The notes under the pieces are model-generated. The model saw only the letters and a list, made by a program, of their open reading frames with translations, made no database searches and had not been told where the DNA came from. 64,000 nucleotides of DNA from Gallionella sp. Its GTDB lineage: Bacteria; Pseudomonadota; Gammaproteobacteria; Burkholderiales; Gallionellaceae. Positions 54,348-63,118 of the stretch are shown here, piece by piece (positions within the stretch are counted from its first letter, which is position 1; each line of letters starts with the position of its first letter). The position numbers were made by a program, and so were the translations under genes. The stretch lies in NCBI GenBank assembly GCA_028710565.1, contig JAQTTV010000008.1:1-64000 (forward strand), read 5' to 3'.

Positions 54348-55151
54348 TTACCCCCTCACCCAATCCCGCCAAGTTTCAAACAATTTTAAATCCCGTGAGG
54401 CAATCACAGATCGTTGCCAGATATTGCCCAGAGCAAAGTCATTTTGCTCGATACAGCACACAAAACCGCCCGCTTCTTCCAAGATTAACGCGCCTGCGGC
54501 GTAGTCCCACAGTTGTTGTCCGCCATGCAAATATACGTCATAGCGACCTGTGGCGATATAGCACCAATCCAAAGCACAAGCACCAAAATTACGGTGGGTA
54601 TAGTAAGGCGGCTGGATGGACAAACGCGCAATCAACAAGGTGTTGAGGCGGCGAAAATCCACACTGGCGAGGGCTGCATCCAAGGTACTGGCGGTGGTAC
54701 TACCGACAATTTTTTGTCCGTTAAGAAACGCGCCTTTACCTGCTTCCGCCACAAACAATTCCTCATCGACAGGGGCATACACAACACCCAACGCGACTTT
54801 TCCTTCGCGTAACAACGCCACCGAAATAGAAAAATAAGGTAATCCGCGCATTAAATTGGAATAGCTATCAATGGGATTGATGATCCAAGCTTCGCCCGAT
54901 AACCACAACGCGTGCTGTTCTTGTGGGGAGAGTTTCTCATCCAAAATAGGCACATGGGCAATCGCTTGCAACTTCTTGGTCAACGTACTGTGAACGGCTT
55001 CCGCCACATCAGCGGCAAAGTTTGCATCCGTTTTACGTTGCTGGATGATTTTGGTGTAACGCGGTTTGATTTCTTCCGCAGCGGCTAATTTAACGGCTGC
55101 AATCACCGCTTTTAACACCGCGCTCATGCCCAACGGCGCAACGGTTTTCAT
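54348..55151 (-). CDS. inositol monophosphatase family protein with altered metal site
   Basis: A 267-residue member of the IMPase/SuhB fold. The usual W-x-x-D-P-x-D-G-T-x-N motif reads W-I-I-N-P-I-D-S-Y-S-N, so the first metal-binding Asp is Asn and the D-G-T becomes D-S-Y. The later W-D-Y-A-A-G-A motif is intact. Activity may be changed or reduced. ATG 55151 overlaps the stop of the thioredoxin-like gene (ATGA). The longer GTG start at 55163 is less likely. Confidence 0.85.
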   Translation of the reverse strand: MKTVAPLGMSAVLKAVIAAVKLAAAEEIKPRYTKIIQQRKTDANFAADVAEAVHSTLTKKLQAIAHVPILDEKLSPQEQHALWLSGEAWIINPIDSYSNLMRGLPYFSISVALLREGKVALGVVYAPVDEELFVAEAGKGAFLNGQKIVGSTTASTLDAALASVDFRRLNTLLIARLSIQPPYYTHRNFGACALDWCYIATGRYDVYLHGGQQLWDYAAGALILEEAGGFVCCIEQNDFALGNIWQRSVIASRDLKLFETWRDWVRG

Positions 55152-55702
55152 ACTTCTTTCCACTTAATAGAGCAGCCCATGCTGGCAATTTGGTCTTGTG
55201 GCCCGTGTCCTGTTTGCGCGACTTGCACCATGGCGTTGAATAAATCCCGTGCCGCATCAGGCGCAGCGGTTTTACGCGACGCGTCTAGTCGTCCGCGATA
55301 TTGCAATTCCAAATTGGCATTGAAACCAAAGAAATCAGGCGTACACACCGCATCATAATTTTTGGCGATTTGTTGCGTGTCATCAATCACATAAGGGAAG
55401 GGAAAGTCATATTGCTGTGCCACGGCGCGCATATTATCGAACGAATCCTCGGCATATTCCGCAGGATCGTTAGACATAATCGCAATCGTGTTGATGCCGT
55501 ATTGTTGCAATTCCCGCGTGTCACGCACGATGCGGTCGCGGATGGATTGGACGTAAGGGCAATGATTGCAGATAAACATCACCAGCAGCCCATTTTTGCC
55601 ACGTGCATTTTCTAAGTTATAGCGTTTACCATCCACGCCCAACAGCTCAAAATCAGGGGCTTTCCAGCCGAAGTCACACAAAGGGGGTTGCAAACTGACC
55701 AT
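55148..55702 (-). CDS. thioredoxin-fold (AhpC/TSA-like) redox protein
   Basis: A 184-residue cytoplasmic thioredoxin-fold protein with the redox motif C45-N-H-C48-P near the N-terminus and a long redoxin-type core (F-P-Y-V-I-D-D-T-Q, A-V-C-T-P-D-F-F-G-F). This is the family often annotated as thioredoxin family protein or peroxiredoxin-like; substrates are not known. It is the first gene of a minus-strand operon with the IMPase-like gene, ogt and xerD. Confidence 0.87.
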   Translation of the reverse strand: MVSLQPPLCDFGWKAPDFELLGVDGKRYNLENARGKNGLLVMFICNHCPYVQSIRDRIVRDTRELQQYGINTIAIMSNDPAEYAEDSFDNMRAVAQQYDFPFPYVIDDTQQIAKNYDAVCTPDFFGFNANLELQYRGRLDASRKTAAPDAARDLFNAMVQVAQTGHGPQDQIASMGCSIKWKEV

Positions 55703-56000
55703 TATCTTTTCCTAATAAACAAAATGAGGGAATGCTGTATGTTTTTTCACGCGAGGCGTTATCTTATCATGCGCGTCGCGCACTGGAAGCAGGATAAAGC
55801 CCGTCAAACATGACGTTGAGCGAGGATGTGTGAAGCTGGATGACTCAATTTTGCTTATCCATGACATACCCATTTGCCTTATTTTCCCCTTATACTCGCG
55901 TCATACTTAAGGGGCACTTGGTAATATCGCGCCCAATTTATGCCCGCAAACTCATTCTATACAGCAGAAAGTCTGAATATTTTGATCGAAAGAGTCATAC
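55703..56000. other. 298-bp divergent spacer
   Basis: It carries promoters for the two flanking genes. A CCCCTTA.../...TAAGGGG inverted repeat (about 55886-55915) encloses TATACT. No gene or clear -35 box seen. Confidence 0.35.
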
Positions 56001-56657
56001 ATGAAAAAAACAGCCATCATGCTTCTGACTGCGCTGACATTCAACTTGCTACCCGCTCACGCAGAGGAATGGGAGGAGGTGGACACCCAGCCGAGCGAGC
56101 AATGCGAACCCATCCCTGACATCAACATCTCCGCCTTGGAAAGGCAGACTGCCAATGCAGATGAACCGCCTATCAATATGAAAATTATTATTTATCTATC
56201 GACACAACACATGGAATTACAAAGTGACGAGGGCGAAATCCTCCTGACTTATCCTGTGTCCACCGCCAAAAATGGCGCGGGTGAATCCCACAACAGCGGT
56301 CGCACCCCTCGTGGCAAACACATTGTTCGCGCCAAAATCGGAGAAGGTTGTCCCGAAAACACGGTTTTCGTCCGCCGCCGCCTCACTGGGGAAGTCTATT
56401 CCCCCCAACTGGCACAACAATTCCCGCGCCGCGATTGGATTCTTTCGCGCATTTTATGGCTGTCTGGACAAGTCATTGGCTTCAATCGCCTTGGAAAACA
56501 GGACAGTATGCGACGTTTTATCTACATCCACGGCACACCCGATAGCGAACCCATGGGCGTACCCCTGTCACACGGCTGCATCCGTATGCGCAACGCCGAC
56601 ATCATCGAACTCTATTCCATGATCCCCAGTGGCACGGAAGTGGAGATTGTGGAGTAG
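56001..56657 (+). CDS. L,D-transpeptidase (YkuD/ErfK family)
   Basis: A 218-residue periplasmic enzyme with signal peptide (1-21, ending A-H-A). The YkuD domain (about 60-218) has H177 (I-H-G-T) and the S-H-G-C193-I-R-M nucleophile motif. It forms 3-3 peptidoglycan crosslinks or anchors a protein to the wall. A large insertion (about 110-170) is present, as in many gammaproteobacterial members. Confidence 0.92.
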   Translation: MKKTAIMLLTALTFNLLPAHAEEWEEVDTQPSEQCEPIPDINISALERQTANADEPPINMKIIIYLSTQHMELQSDEGEILLTYPVSTAKNGAGESHNSGRTPRGKHIVRAKIGEGCPENTVFVRRRLTGEVYSPQLAQQFPRRDWILSRILWLSGQVIGFNRLGKQDSMRRFIYIHGTPDSEPMGVPLSHGCIRMRNADIIELYSMIPSGTEVEIVE

Positions 56658-56798
56658 ATGCAGTGCGTTCCTCCTTGCGGTGAATAACTTGCCAAATCAC
56701 CGCATATTATGCGGCGAATGTGATATATAACCATCGCATGAATAGCGAAGATAAAACTTACATCTGGCAGGCCGAGCTGGCGTTTTGACTGGGCGGCA

Positions 56799-57869
56799 TT
56801 GGCTGAGCCGTTGGCAGAGGTCAGTCGCGCCCAAGGGCGATTGTCGGGGCGGTTGGCGGATGTGGGGATGACGTTGCGCGATCAGGCGAGTTTGCTTGCG
56901 CTGACGGAGGATGTGGTGAAGACCAGCGAAATCGAGGGCGAATCGCTGAATGTGGCATCGGTGCGTTCGTCGATTGCCCGTCGTTTGGGGGTGGACATCG
57001 GCGCGTTAGCACCCGTTGATCGCCATGTTGAAGGCGTGGTGGAAATGGTGTTGGATGCCACGGCGAACAACCACGCCGCCGTTACCCCAGCGCGCTTGTT
57101 CGGCTGGCACGCCGCGCTGTTTCCCACGGGCTACGCGGGGCTGTCCAAAATCAAGGTGGGCAGTTGGCGCGATGATGCCAACGGGGCGATGCAGGTGGTG
57201 TCGGGGGCGATTGGGCGGCAACGCGTGCATTTTGAAGCCCCGCCAGCGGCGTGTTTGCCCGCCGAAATGGCGCGTTTTCTGGATTGGGTCAATGCGCCCG
57301 CCAACGTGCCGCCGTTGATGAAGGCGGGGTTGGGGCATTTGTGGCTGGTCACATTGCACCCGTTTGATGATGGCAATGGTCGCATCGCCCGTGCCTTGGG
57401 CGATTTGCTGTTGGCGCGTGCGGATGGCAGTCCGCAACGTTTTTACAGCCTGTCCGCGCAAATCCAGCGTGAGCGCAACGCCTATTACGACATTTTGGAG
57501 CAGACGCAAAAAGCCACGCTGGATGTGACGGCGTGGCTGCTGTGGTTTTTTGATGCCCTGCATCGCGCCGTCGAACAGGCGCATGGCACATTGGATGCGG
57601 TGTTGCGCAAAGCGCGCTATTGGCAAGAGTGGGCAACTTTGTCGCTCAACGAACGGCAAGTGAAGCTGCTCAACAAACTGCTGGACGGCTTCGAGGGCAA
57701 ACTCACCAATCAAAAATGGGCAATGCTCGCCAAATGCTCCCCAGACACCGCCCTGCGCGACCTGAATGATTTGCTGCAACGCGGCGTGTTGCGCAAAACC
57801 GCAGGCGGCGGGCGCAGCACCAGGTATGAATTAAACGAATTGCCGTCCTCATCTGCTTCCGTGGGATGA
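56799..57869 (+). CDS. Fic family protein, 5' end frameshifted
   Basis: A Fic-domain protein that transfers AMP or another nucleotide to target hydroxyls. The intact H187-P-F-D-D-G-N-G-R-I-A-R motif and an N-terminal inhibitory motif T42-S-E-I-E-G (class II) are visible, with a C-terminal winged-helix (about 280-350). The usual N-terminus M-x-x-Y-I-W-Q lies upstream at 56738-56785 in another frame (K-T-Y-I-W-Q-A-E-L-A-F); a TTTT tract (56783-56786) breaks the frame. The full gene would be 56738-57869. The present start is TTG 56799. Confidence 0.78.
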   Translation: MAEPLAEVSRAQGRLSGRLADVGMTLRDQASLLALTEDVVKTSEIEGESLNVASVRSSIARRLGVDIGALAPVDRHVEGVVEMVLDATANNHAAVTPARLFGWHAALFPTGYAGLSKIKVGSWRDDANGAMQVVSGAIGRQRVHFEAPPAACLPAEMARFLDWVNAPANVPPLMKAGLGHLWLVTLHPFDDGNGRIARALGDLLLARADGSPQRFYSLSAQIQRERNAYYDILEQTQKATLDVTAWLLWFFDALHRAVEQAHGTLDAVLRKARYWQEWATLSLNERQVKLLNKLLDGFEGKLTNQKWAMLAKCSPDTALRDLNDLLQRGVLRKTAGGGRSTRYELNELPSSSASVG

Positions 57870-57984
57870 GGCATGGATGCTTGGATTCGCCTCCAGTCTA
57901 GTGTGTACAAAAATTTGATTTGCATGGCGCAAAATATGTGGGGTTATAATGTCGCACCCACTATTGACAACACCCATACATATC

Positions 57985-58713
57985 ATGCCTAGATTTTATT
58001 GCCCCCCCCCTCTGCCATTGACTGGCACGTTTGATTTACCAGACGATGCGGCTCATCACGCAGCTCGTGTGTTACGCCTCAAAGTCGGCGATGAGGTGGA
58101 AATCTTTGATGGAGAAGGACACGCTCGTCGAGGCGTGTTGATCGAAATCAGCAGCAAACGCGTGGTGATGGGAGAATTAGCAGATAGCTCGGTTGAGCGC
58201 GAGTCTCCATTGCGCATCGTCCTAGCACAAGCCTTGCCCAGTGGCGACAAGTTGGATTGGGTGGTGCAAAAAGCCACCGAATTGGGTGTGAGCGAAATAC
58301 AGCCTTTGTCGAGTACCCGCAGCATCGTAAAGCTTTCCCCTGAACGCGCCGCCAAACGTGGTGAACATTGGCTACAAGTCGCCATCGCAGCTTGCGAACA
58401 ATGCGGTCGAAACAGCTTACCCGTCATACACCCGCTGCAAGAGCTGACTGTCTGGTTAGAAAATACGCCCGTTGATGCCGACAGCTGTTTTATTTTATTA
58501 CCGCAAGGTGCAAGCTCCTTACATGCCCAAAGTCAACCCAAGAGTAAAGCGGTGTTGCTGGTTGGCACAGAAGGCGGCTTCACCGAAGCCGAAAGTGACC
58601 TCGCCTTGCAACACGGCTTCACCCCCATCCGCATGGGCAAACGCGTGATGCGCACCGAAACTGCTGCGATTGCGGGGGTAGCCGCACTGCAAATGTTGTG
58701 GGGGGATTTCTGA
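57985..58713 (+). CDS. rsmE: 16S rRNA (uracil1498-N3)-methyltransferase
   Basis: SPOUT methyltransferase of 242 residues that modifies U1498 of 16S rRNA. It begins M-P-R-F-Y-C (start 57985; the upstream ATG at 57949 is not in the family pattern) and has a PUA-like N-terminal domain and the knot motifs V-G-T-E-G-G-F-T-E-A-E and M-G-K-R-V-M-R-T-E-T-A-A-I-A. Confidence 0.95.
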   Translation: MPRFYCPPPLPLTGTFDLPDDAAHHAARVLRLKVGDEVEIFDGEGHARRGVLIEISSKRVVMGELADSSVERESPLRIVLAQALPSGDKLDWVVQKATELGVSEIQPLSSTRSIVKLSPERAAKRGEHWLQVAIAACEQCGRNSLPVIHPLQELTVWLENTPVDADSCFILLPQGASSLHAQSQPKSKAVLLVGTEGGFTEAESDLALQHGFTPIRMGKRVMRTETAAIAGVAALQMLWGDF

Positions 58714-58884
58714 TATGCATCCGTACTGCCTACAGAATAGATTGAAATGACAACTTAAAGCCAATTAGTTTCCTCGCTAGGGTGGAAACAATCACTTCCT
58801 CACGCATTTACACCTTTTTTACACTCACCCTGCCATCATGTGCCCGTCCGCAGCTTGCCCTGCGTTTTTGACGGAGCGTGTGTC

Positions 58885-60363
58885 ATGCGAAATTCAACTT
58901 TAACTTTTTCGCCGCATTTATGGGCGGTGCTGGCATGCGCGCTGACGACCTTGCTGACGCAACCGCTGTTGGGGCGGGTGGATTTGGCGAATATCGTGAT
59001 GTTGTTTTTGCTGACGGTGGTGGTGATTGCGGTCAAGTTAGGGCGCAAACCCGCCATCACTGCCTCGTTCGTTAGCATCGGGTTGTTTGATTTCTTTTTT
59101 GTTCCGCCGCGATTTTCTTTTAACGTCAATGATGTGGAGTATTTCATCACCTTTGCGGTGATGTTGGCAGTCGCGCTGGTGATTAGCCACTTGACCACGG
59201 GCTTGCGCCAAAGTGCCTTGGAAGCGGGGCAGCGCGAGCAACAAACGCGGGCGTTATATGCCTTGGCACAACGCTTGGCGGGGGCGTTGACGGTCGCGCA
59301 AGTGGTGGTGGATGTGCAGCAATTTTTGCAAGAAACCTTGCGGCATGAATCTCGCGTGCTATTGCCATCATTGCAAGAGGTGTTGTTACCGTTAGCTGGC
59401 ACGACCGTACATCTAAACGCGGCTGAAGCCTTGATGGTGCATTCGATCTTTGCGCATCCGCAAACCGTCGAATTGAGCAGCGAAAATCCGCCGATATTGA
59501 TCGTCCCACTGGTCGGTGTGACCCGTCCTCGCGGGGTGATGTTGGTCAGCGCGCAGGCATTGCAACGCCCGTTGATTGAAGCCGTGGCTTCGTTAATGGC
59601 AACCGCGCTGGATCGGCTGCATTTTGTCGAAGTGGCGCAACAACACAAAATGCAAATCGTCACCGAACGCTTGCGCAGCTCGATTTTGGCAGCGTTGTCA
59701 CACGATATTCGCACGCCCTTAACCGTGCTGTATGGACTGGCGGACACCTTGGCGTTGCCGCAACACGCCCTGCCCGACCCGCTGCGCGAAACCGCTGGCG
59801 CACTGCGTGACCAAGCCATACGCTTGAATAATATGGTGAATAATTTACTGGACATGGCGCGACTGCATTCAGGTTTGGTGCAATTGCACAAGGAATGGCA
59901 GCCGATTGAAGAAGTCATCGGCGCGAGTTTGAAATTATCGGGCGCGGCGTTGCAAGCACACACCTTGAAAGTGCAATTGGCGGACAACTTGCCGTTGTTA
60001 GAATTCGACGCGGTGTTGCTGGAACGGGTATTTTGCAATTTGCTGGAAAATGCCGCCAAGTACGCGCCGCCCAACAGCGACATTGTGCTGCGCGTGGCAC
60101 AGGACGAACGCGTGGCACGCATCAGCTTATGCAACGCAGGTGCGGGTTTTCCCGCCGACAAATTTCAACAAGTATTTGAGCCTTTTGAACGTGGCACGTC
60201 CGAACACAGCGGCGTAGGCATGGGCTTGGCAATTTGCCGCGCCGTGGTCGAAGCGCATGGCGGCGAGATTGCGGCGCATAATCCCGAAAGCGGCGGCGCG
60301 TGTGTGACCTTCACTTTGCCGCTCGGCACGCCGCCTGTGATTGAACCTGAGGAGGGGGTATGA
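58885..60363 (+). CDS. kdpD: KdpD-like sensor histidine kinase lacking the KdpD N-terminal domain
   Basis: A 492-residue membrane kinase: DUF4118-type four-helix membrane domain (about 8-105), GAF-like domain (about 120-245), HisKA with phospho-acceptor H273 (S-H-D-I-R-T-P-L) and an HATPase with N-box L-E-N-A-A-K-Y and G-x-G (V-G-M-G-L). The roughly 390-residue cytoplasmic KdpD/USP module of full-length KdpD is missing. ATG 58885 has GGAG upstream. It overlaps kdpE by ATGA. Probably senses potassium or ionic stress. Confidence 0.88.
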   Translation: MRNSTLTFSPHLWAVLACALTTLLTQPLLGRVDLANIVMLFLLTVVVIAVKLGRKPAITASFVSIGLFDFFFVPPRFSFNVNDVEYFITFAVMLAVALVISHLTTGLRQSALEAGQREQQTRALYALAQRLAGALTVAQVVVDVQQFLQETLRHESRVLLPSLQEVLLPLAGTTVHLNAAEALMVHSIFAHPQTVELSSENPPILIVPLVGVTRPRGVMLVSAQALQRPLIEAVASLMATALDRLHFVEVAQQHKMQIVTERLRSSILAALSHDIRTPLTVLYGLADTLALPQHALPDPLRETAGALRDQAIRLNNMVNNLLDMARLHSGLVQLHKEWQPIEEVIGASLKLSGAALQAHTLKVQLADNLPLLEFDAVLLERVFCNLLENAAKYAPPNSDIVLRVAQDERVARISLCNAGAGFPADKFQQVFEPFERGTSEHSGVGMGLAICRAVVEAHGGEIAAHNPESGGACVTFTLPLGTPPVIEPEEGV

Positions 60364-61040
60364 ACACCGTTTTGCTGGTGGAAGACGAAAAAGAAATTCG
60401 CCGCTTTGTGCGCCAAGCCTTGCAGGGTGAAGGTTGCCAAGTGCGCGAGGCGGAAACGATGGCGCAAGGTTTGCAGGAAGCGGCAAGCGTGAAGCCGCAA
60501 TTGATTATGTTGGACTTGGGACTCCCCGACGGCGACGGGGTGGATTTTGTGCAACGCTTGCGCAGTTGGTCACAAGTCCCCGTGTTGGTGGTATCGGCGC
60601 GTTCGACCGAACACGACAAAATTTTGGTGCTGGACGCGGGCGCGGATGATTATTTGACCAAACCCTTTTCTGTCGGCGAACTGTTGGCGCGGGTGCGGGC
60701 GTTGCTGCGGCGCAGTCGCACCGATAACGAACTGACAACCCCCGTGGTGCAATTTGGCAATGTCGAAGTTGACCTGACCCGCCGCTTGGTGAGTAAAGCG
60801 CAACAACCCGTGCATTTGACCGCGATGGAGTTTAAATTACTGTCCGTGCTATTGGCGAACGCGGGGCGGGTGCTAACGCATCGCCATTTGCTGCGCGAAG
60901 TATGGGGCGGCACACACAGCGACCACAATCATTATTTGCGCATTTACGTCGCGCATTTGCGTCAAAAACTCGAAGACAACCCCACCCAGCCCGTATATTT
61001 GCAAACGGAAATTGGAGTGGGGTATCGCTTTCAACCCTGA
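60360..61040 (+). CDS. kdpE: KdpE-type response regulator
   Basis: A 226-residue OmpR/PhoB-class regulator with receiver domain (phospho-acceptor D52, K-P-F-S switch region) and a C-terminal winged-helix DNA-binding domain (about 125-226). Translation is coupled to the KdpD-like kinase. No kdpFABC operon follows; kup is the next gene and may be a target. Confidence 0.9.
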   Translation: MNTVLLVEDEKEIRRFVRQALQGEGCQVREAETMAQGLQEAASVKPQLIMLDLGLPDGDGVDFVQRLRSWSQVPVLVVSARSTEHDKILVLDAGADDYLTKPFSVGELLARVRALLRRSRTDNELTTPVVQFGNVEVDLTRRLVSKAQQPVHLTAMEFKLLSVLLANAGRVLTHRHLLREVWGGTHSDHNHYLRIYVAHLRQKLEDNPTQPVYLQTEIGVGYRFQP

Positions 61041-61061
61041 GTACGGGGAAGGCGATTGGCT

Positions 61062-61144
61062 GCTGTGCAGCTAGGTGAAACGTGAAAGGTGTGGTGCGCG
61101 ACGGTTTGTTTCACTTTTCACCTTTCACTAAGCTGCGAAGCAGC
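61062..61144. repeat. 83-bp imperfect palindrome between kdpE and kup
   Basis: The arms (GCTG-TGCAGCT...GTGAAAGGTG and CACCTTTCAC...AGCTGCG...CAGC) pair over most of their length. It is a REP-like or folded mobile element in the space between kdpE and kup, and may also act as a terminator or processing site. Confidence 0.5.
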
Positions 61145-61180
61145 GCATCCCCCCGCTCTAATTAAAACCAAGGAGTCATC

Positions 61181-63049
61181 ATGCAAAAAACCAGCACTTC
61201 CAGTCTGCCCACGCTGACCCTCGCCGCGCTTGGCGTGGTGTATGGCGACATCGGCACCAGTCCCTTGTACGCGTTTAAAGAAGCCTTTGCGGGCGCGCAC
61301 CCGATGCCGCTCACCGAGGCGAATGTCCTCGCCACCTTGTCGATTTTGTTTTGGTGCATGATGCTCATCATTTCGCTGAAATACGTTTGGCTGGTATTGC
61401 GCTTTGATAATCAAGGCGAAGGCGGCGTGTTAGCCCTCACTGCGTTAGCACATCGCTTGAGTCAATCCAGCCCGCGCATCGCCAAACAAATCATCGGCTG
61501 GGGCATTTTTGCCGCCGCGCTGTTTTATGGCGACGCGATTATCACCCCCGCGATTTCGGTGTTGTCCGCCGTAGAAGGCTTGAGCGTCGCCACGCCGCAA
61601 TTTGAAAAACTGATTTTGCCGATTACCGTGGGGATTTTGATCGGGCTATTTTTAGTGCAAAAACACGGCACAGGCAAAATCGGCGGGCTGTTTGGCAGCG
61701 TGACCATGGTGTGGTTTATTGCACTGGGGATTTTGGGTGTGGGTAGCATTATACAAAACCCCGTGGTACTCAAAGCCCTGAATCCCATTTACGCCCTAGA
61801 CTTCGCGCTGCACTATCCCAGTGCAACGTTTTTGGTGTTGTCAGCCGTGTTTTTGGCACTGACAGGCGGCGAAGCCTTGTACGCCGACATGGGGCATTTC
61901 GGCGCAAAAGCCGTGCGCATCGCGTGGTATTCGCTGGTACTACCTTGTTTAATCATCAATTATTTTGGACAAGGCGCGTTGGTGTTGCGCGATGCCGCTG
62001 CGGTACAAAATCCGTTTTACCTGCTTGCCCCCGATTGGTTTTTATTACCGCTGGTCGCACTCGCCACTGCCGCCACGGTGATTGCCTCACAAGCCACCAT
62101 TTCAGGCGCGTATTCCATGACCTTGCAAGCCTCGCGCCTTGGCTATTTGCCCCGCGTGCGGGTGTTGCACACCTCCGACAAAGAGCGCGGACAAATCTAC
62201 ATCCCCACGGTGAATTGGTTGATGTTAGCGGCGGTCATTGTGCTGGTATTGCAATTCCGCTCCTCTGGCGCACTCGCCGCCGCCTACGGCATCGCCGTAT
62301 CTGGCACGATGGTGATTACCACCGTGTTGGCAAGTTTCGTCATCATGGCGGGAAAGGGCAAACATCGCACCTTGTTGTTAATCGGCTTTGCCTTATTCGG
62401 CATATTGGAACTGGGATTCTTTGGCTCAAATGCCACTAAAATCGCCAGCGGCGGCTGGATGCCCTTGGTACTGGGCGCGGTGATTTTTGTGTTGTTGACT
62501 ACTTGGAAACAGGGCAGCGCGCTGGTCGCCTCTCAACGCCGCAAATTGGATATTTTGATGGAAGGCTTTGTTAGCACAGGTTTGCCCGATGTACCGCGTG
62601 TGGAGGGTACAGCGGTTTACCTGACTTCAGACACCACGCTTGTTCCCAGTGCGTTGTTTCATAATCTAAAACATTACAAAGTGCTGCATGAACGGATTTT
62701 GTTTCTGCATGTGGTGAATGAAGAAATACCTTACGTTGCCGCCGAAAAACGCCTCGAAGTCAAATGCCTCTGCAATGGAATTTACCAAGTCGATGCGCGC
62801 TTTGGCTTCCGCGAAGAGCCAGATATCCCTGCTGCCCTCACCCGCGCCGCCGATTTTGGCTTAGAAATTGAAGCCATGACCACCTCTTACTTCGTCGCTC
62901 GCTCGGTGATTACTGACGGCCCAGGTGCCATGCCGCGCTGGCAATGCAACCTCTATGCCTGGCTCACCCGCCAATCCGAAGGCGCGGCAGCGTACTACCG
63001 ATTGCCCGCGAATCAAGTGATTGAACTGGGGACGCAGGTGATGCTGTAA
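61181..63049 (+). CDS. kup: potassium uptake protein Kup
   Basis: Constitutive low-affinity K+/H+ symporter of the inner membrane. 622 residues with 12 transmembrane helices and a C-terminal cytoplasmic domain. The N-terminal V-V-Y-G-D-I-G-T-S-P-L-Y-A is diagnostic, with G-G-E-A-L-Y-A-D-M-G-H-F near 230. AAGGAG lies upstream of ATG 61181. It lies downstream of the KdpD/E-like pair, separated by a palindrome. Confidence 0.96.
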   Translation: MQKTSTSSLPTLTLAALGVVYGDIGTSPLYAFKEAFAGAHPMPLTEANVLATLSILFWCMMLIISLKYVWLVLRFDNQGEGGVLALTALAHRLSQSSPRIAKQIIGWGIFAAALFYGDAIITPAISVLSAVEGLSVATPQFEKLILPITVGILIGLFLVQKHGTGKIGGLFGSVTMVWFIALGILGVGSIIQNPVVLKALNPIYALDFALHYPSATFLVLSAVFLALTGGEALYADMGHFGAKAVRIAWYSLVLPCLIINYFGQGALVLRDAAAVQNPFYLLAPDWFLLPLVALATAATVIASQATISGAYSMTLQASRLGYLPRVRVLHTSDKERGQIYIPTVNWLMLAAVIVLVLQFRSSGALAAAYGIAVSGTMVITTVLASFVIMAGKGKHRTLLLIGFALFGILELGFFGSNATKIASGGWMPLVLGAVIFVLLTTWKQGSALVASQRRKLDILMEGFVSTGLPDVPRVEGTAVYLTSDTTLVPSALFHNLKHYKVLHERILFLHVVNEEIPYVAAEKRLEVKCLCNGIYQVDARFGFREEPDIPAALTRAADFGLEIEAMTTSYFVARSVITDGPGAMPRWQCNLYAWLTRQSEGAAAYYRLPANQVIELGTQVML

Positions 63050-63065
63050 ATATTTTGAAGAGGAA

Positions 63066-63091
63066 GAGAGGAGTGGTGATCTACCCCTCTC
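63066..63091. terminator. possible bidirectional hairpin between kup and the flotillin gene
   Basis: GAGAGG and CCTCTC pair across a 14-base loop in the 69-bp convergent spacer. No T-run follows on either strand, so termination is only suggested by position. Confidence 0.3.
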
Positions 63092-63118
63092 CCTTCACCA
63101 CAGCAAGGTATGATAAGC

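Noticed and set aside
57006..57779. 257-residue minus-strand frame
   Set aside because: Antisense to the Fic gene; the composition (R, H, Q) is typical of a shadow frame, and the sense strand has the intact Fic motif.
58836..60161. 441-residue open frame on the minus strand
   Set aside because: It is antisense to the KdpD-like kinase gene, is made mostly of C, S, T, N and K without any motif, and has no ribosome-binding site. It is a shadow of the plus-strand gene.
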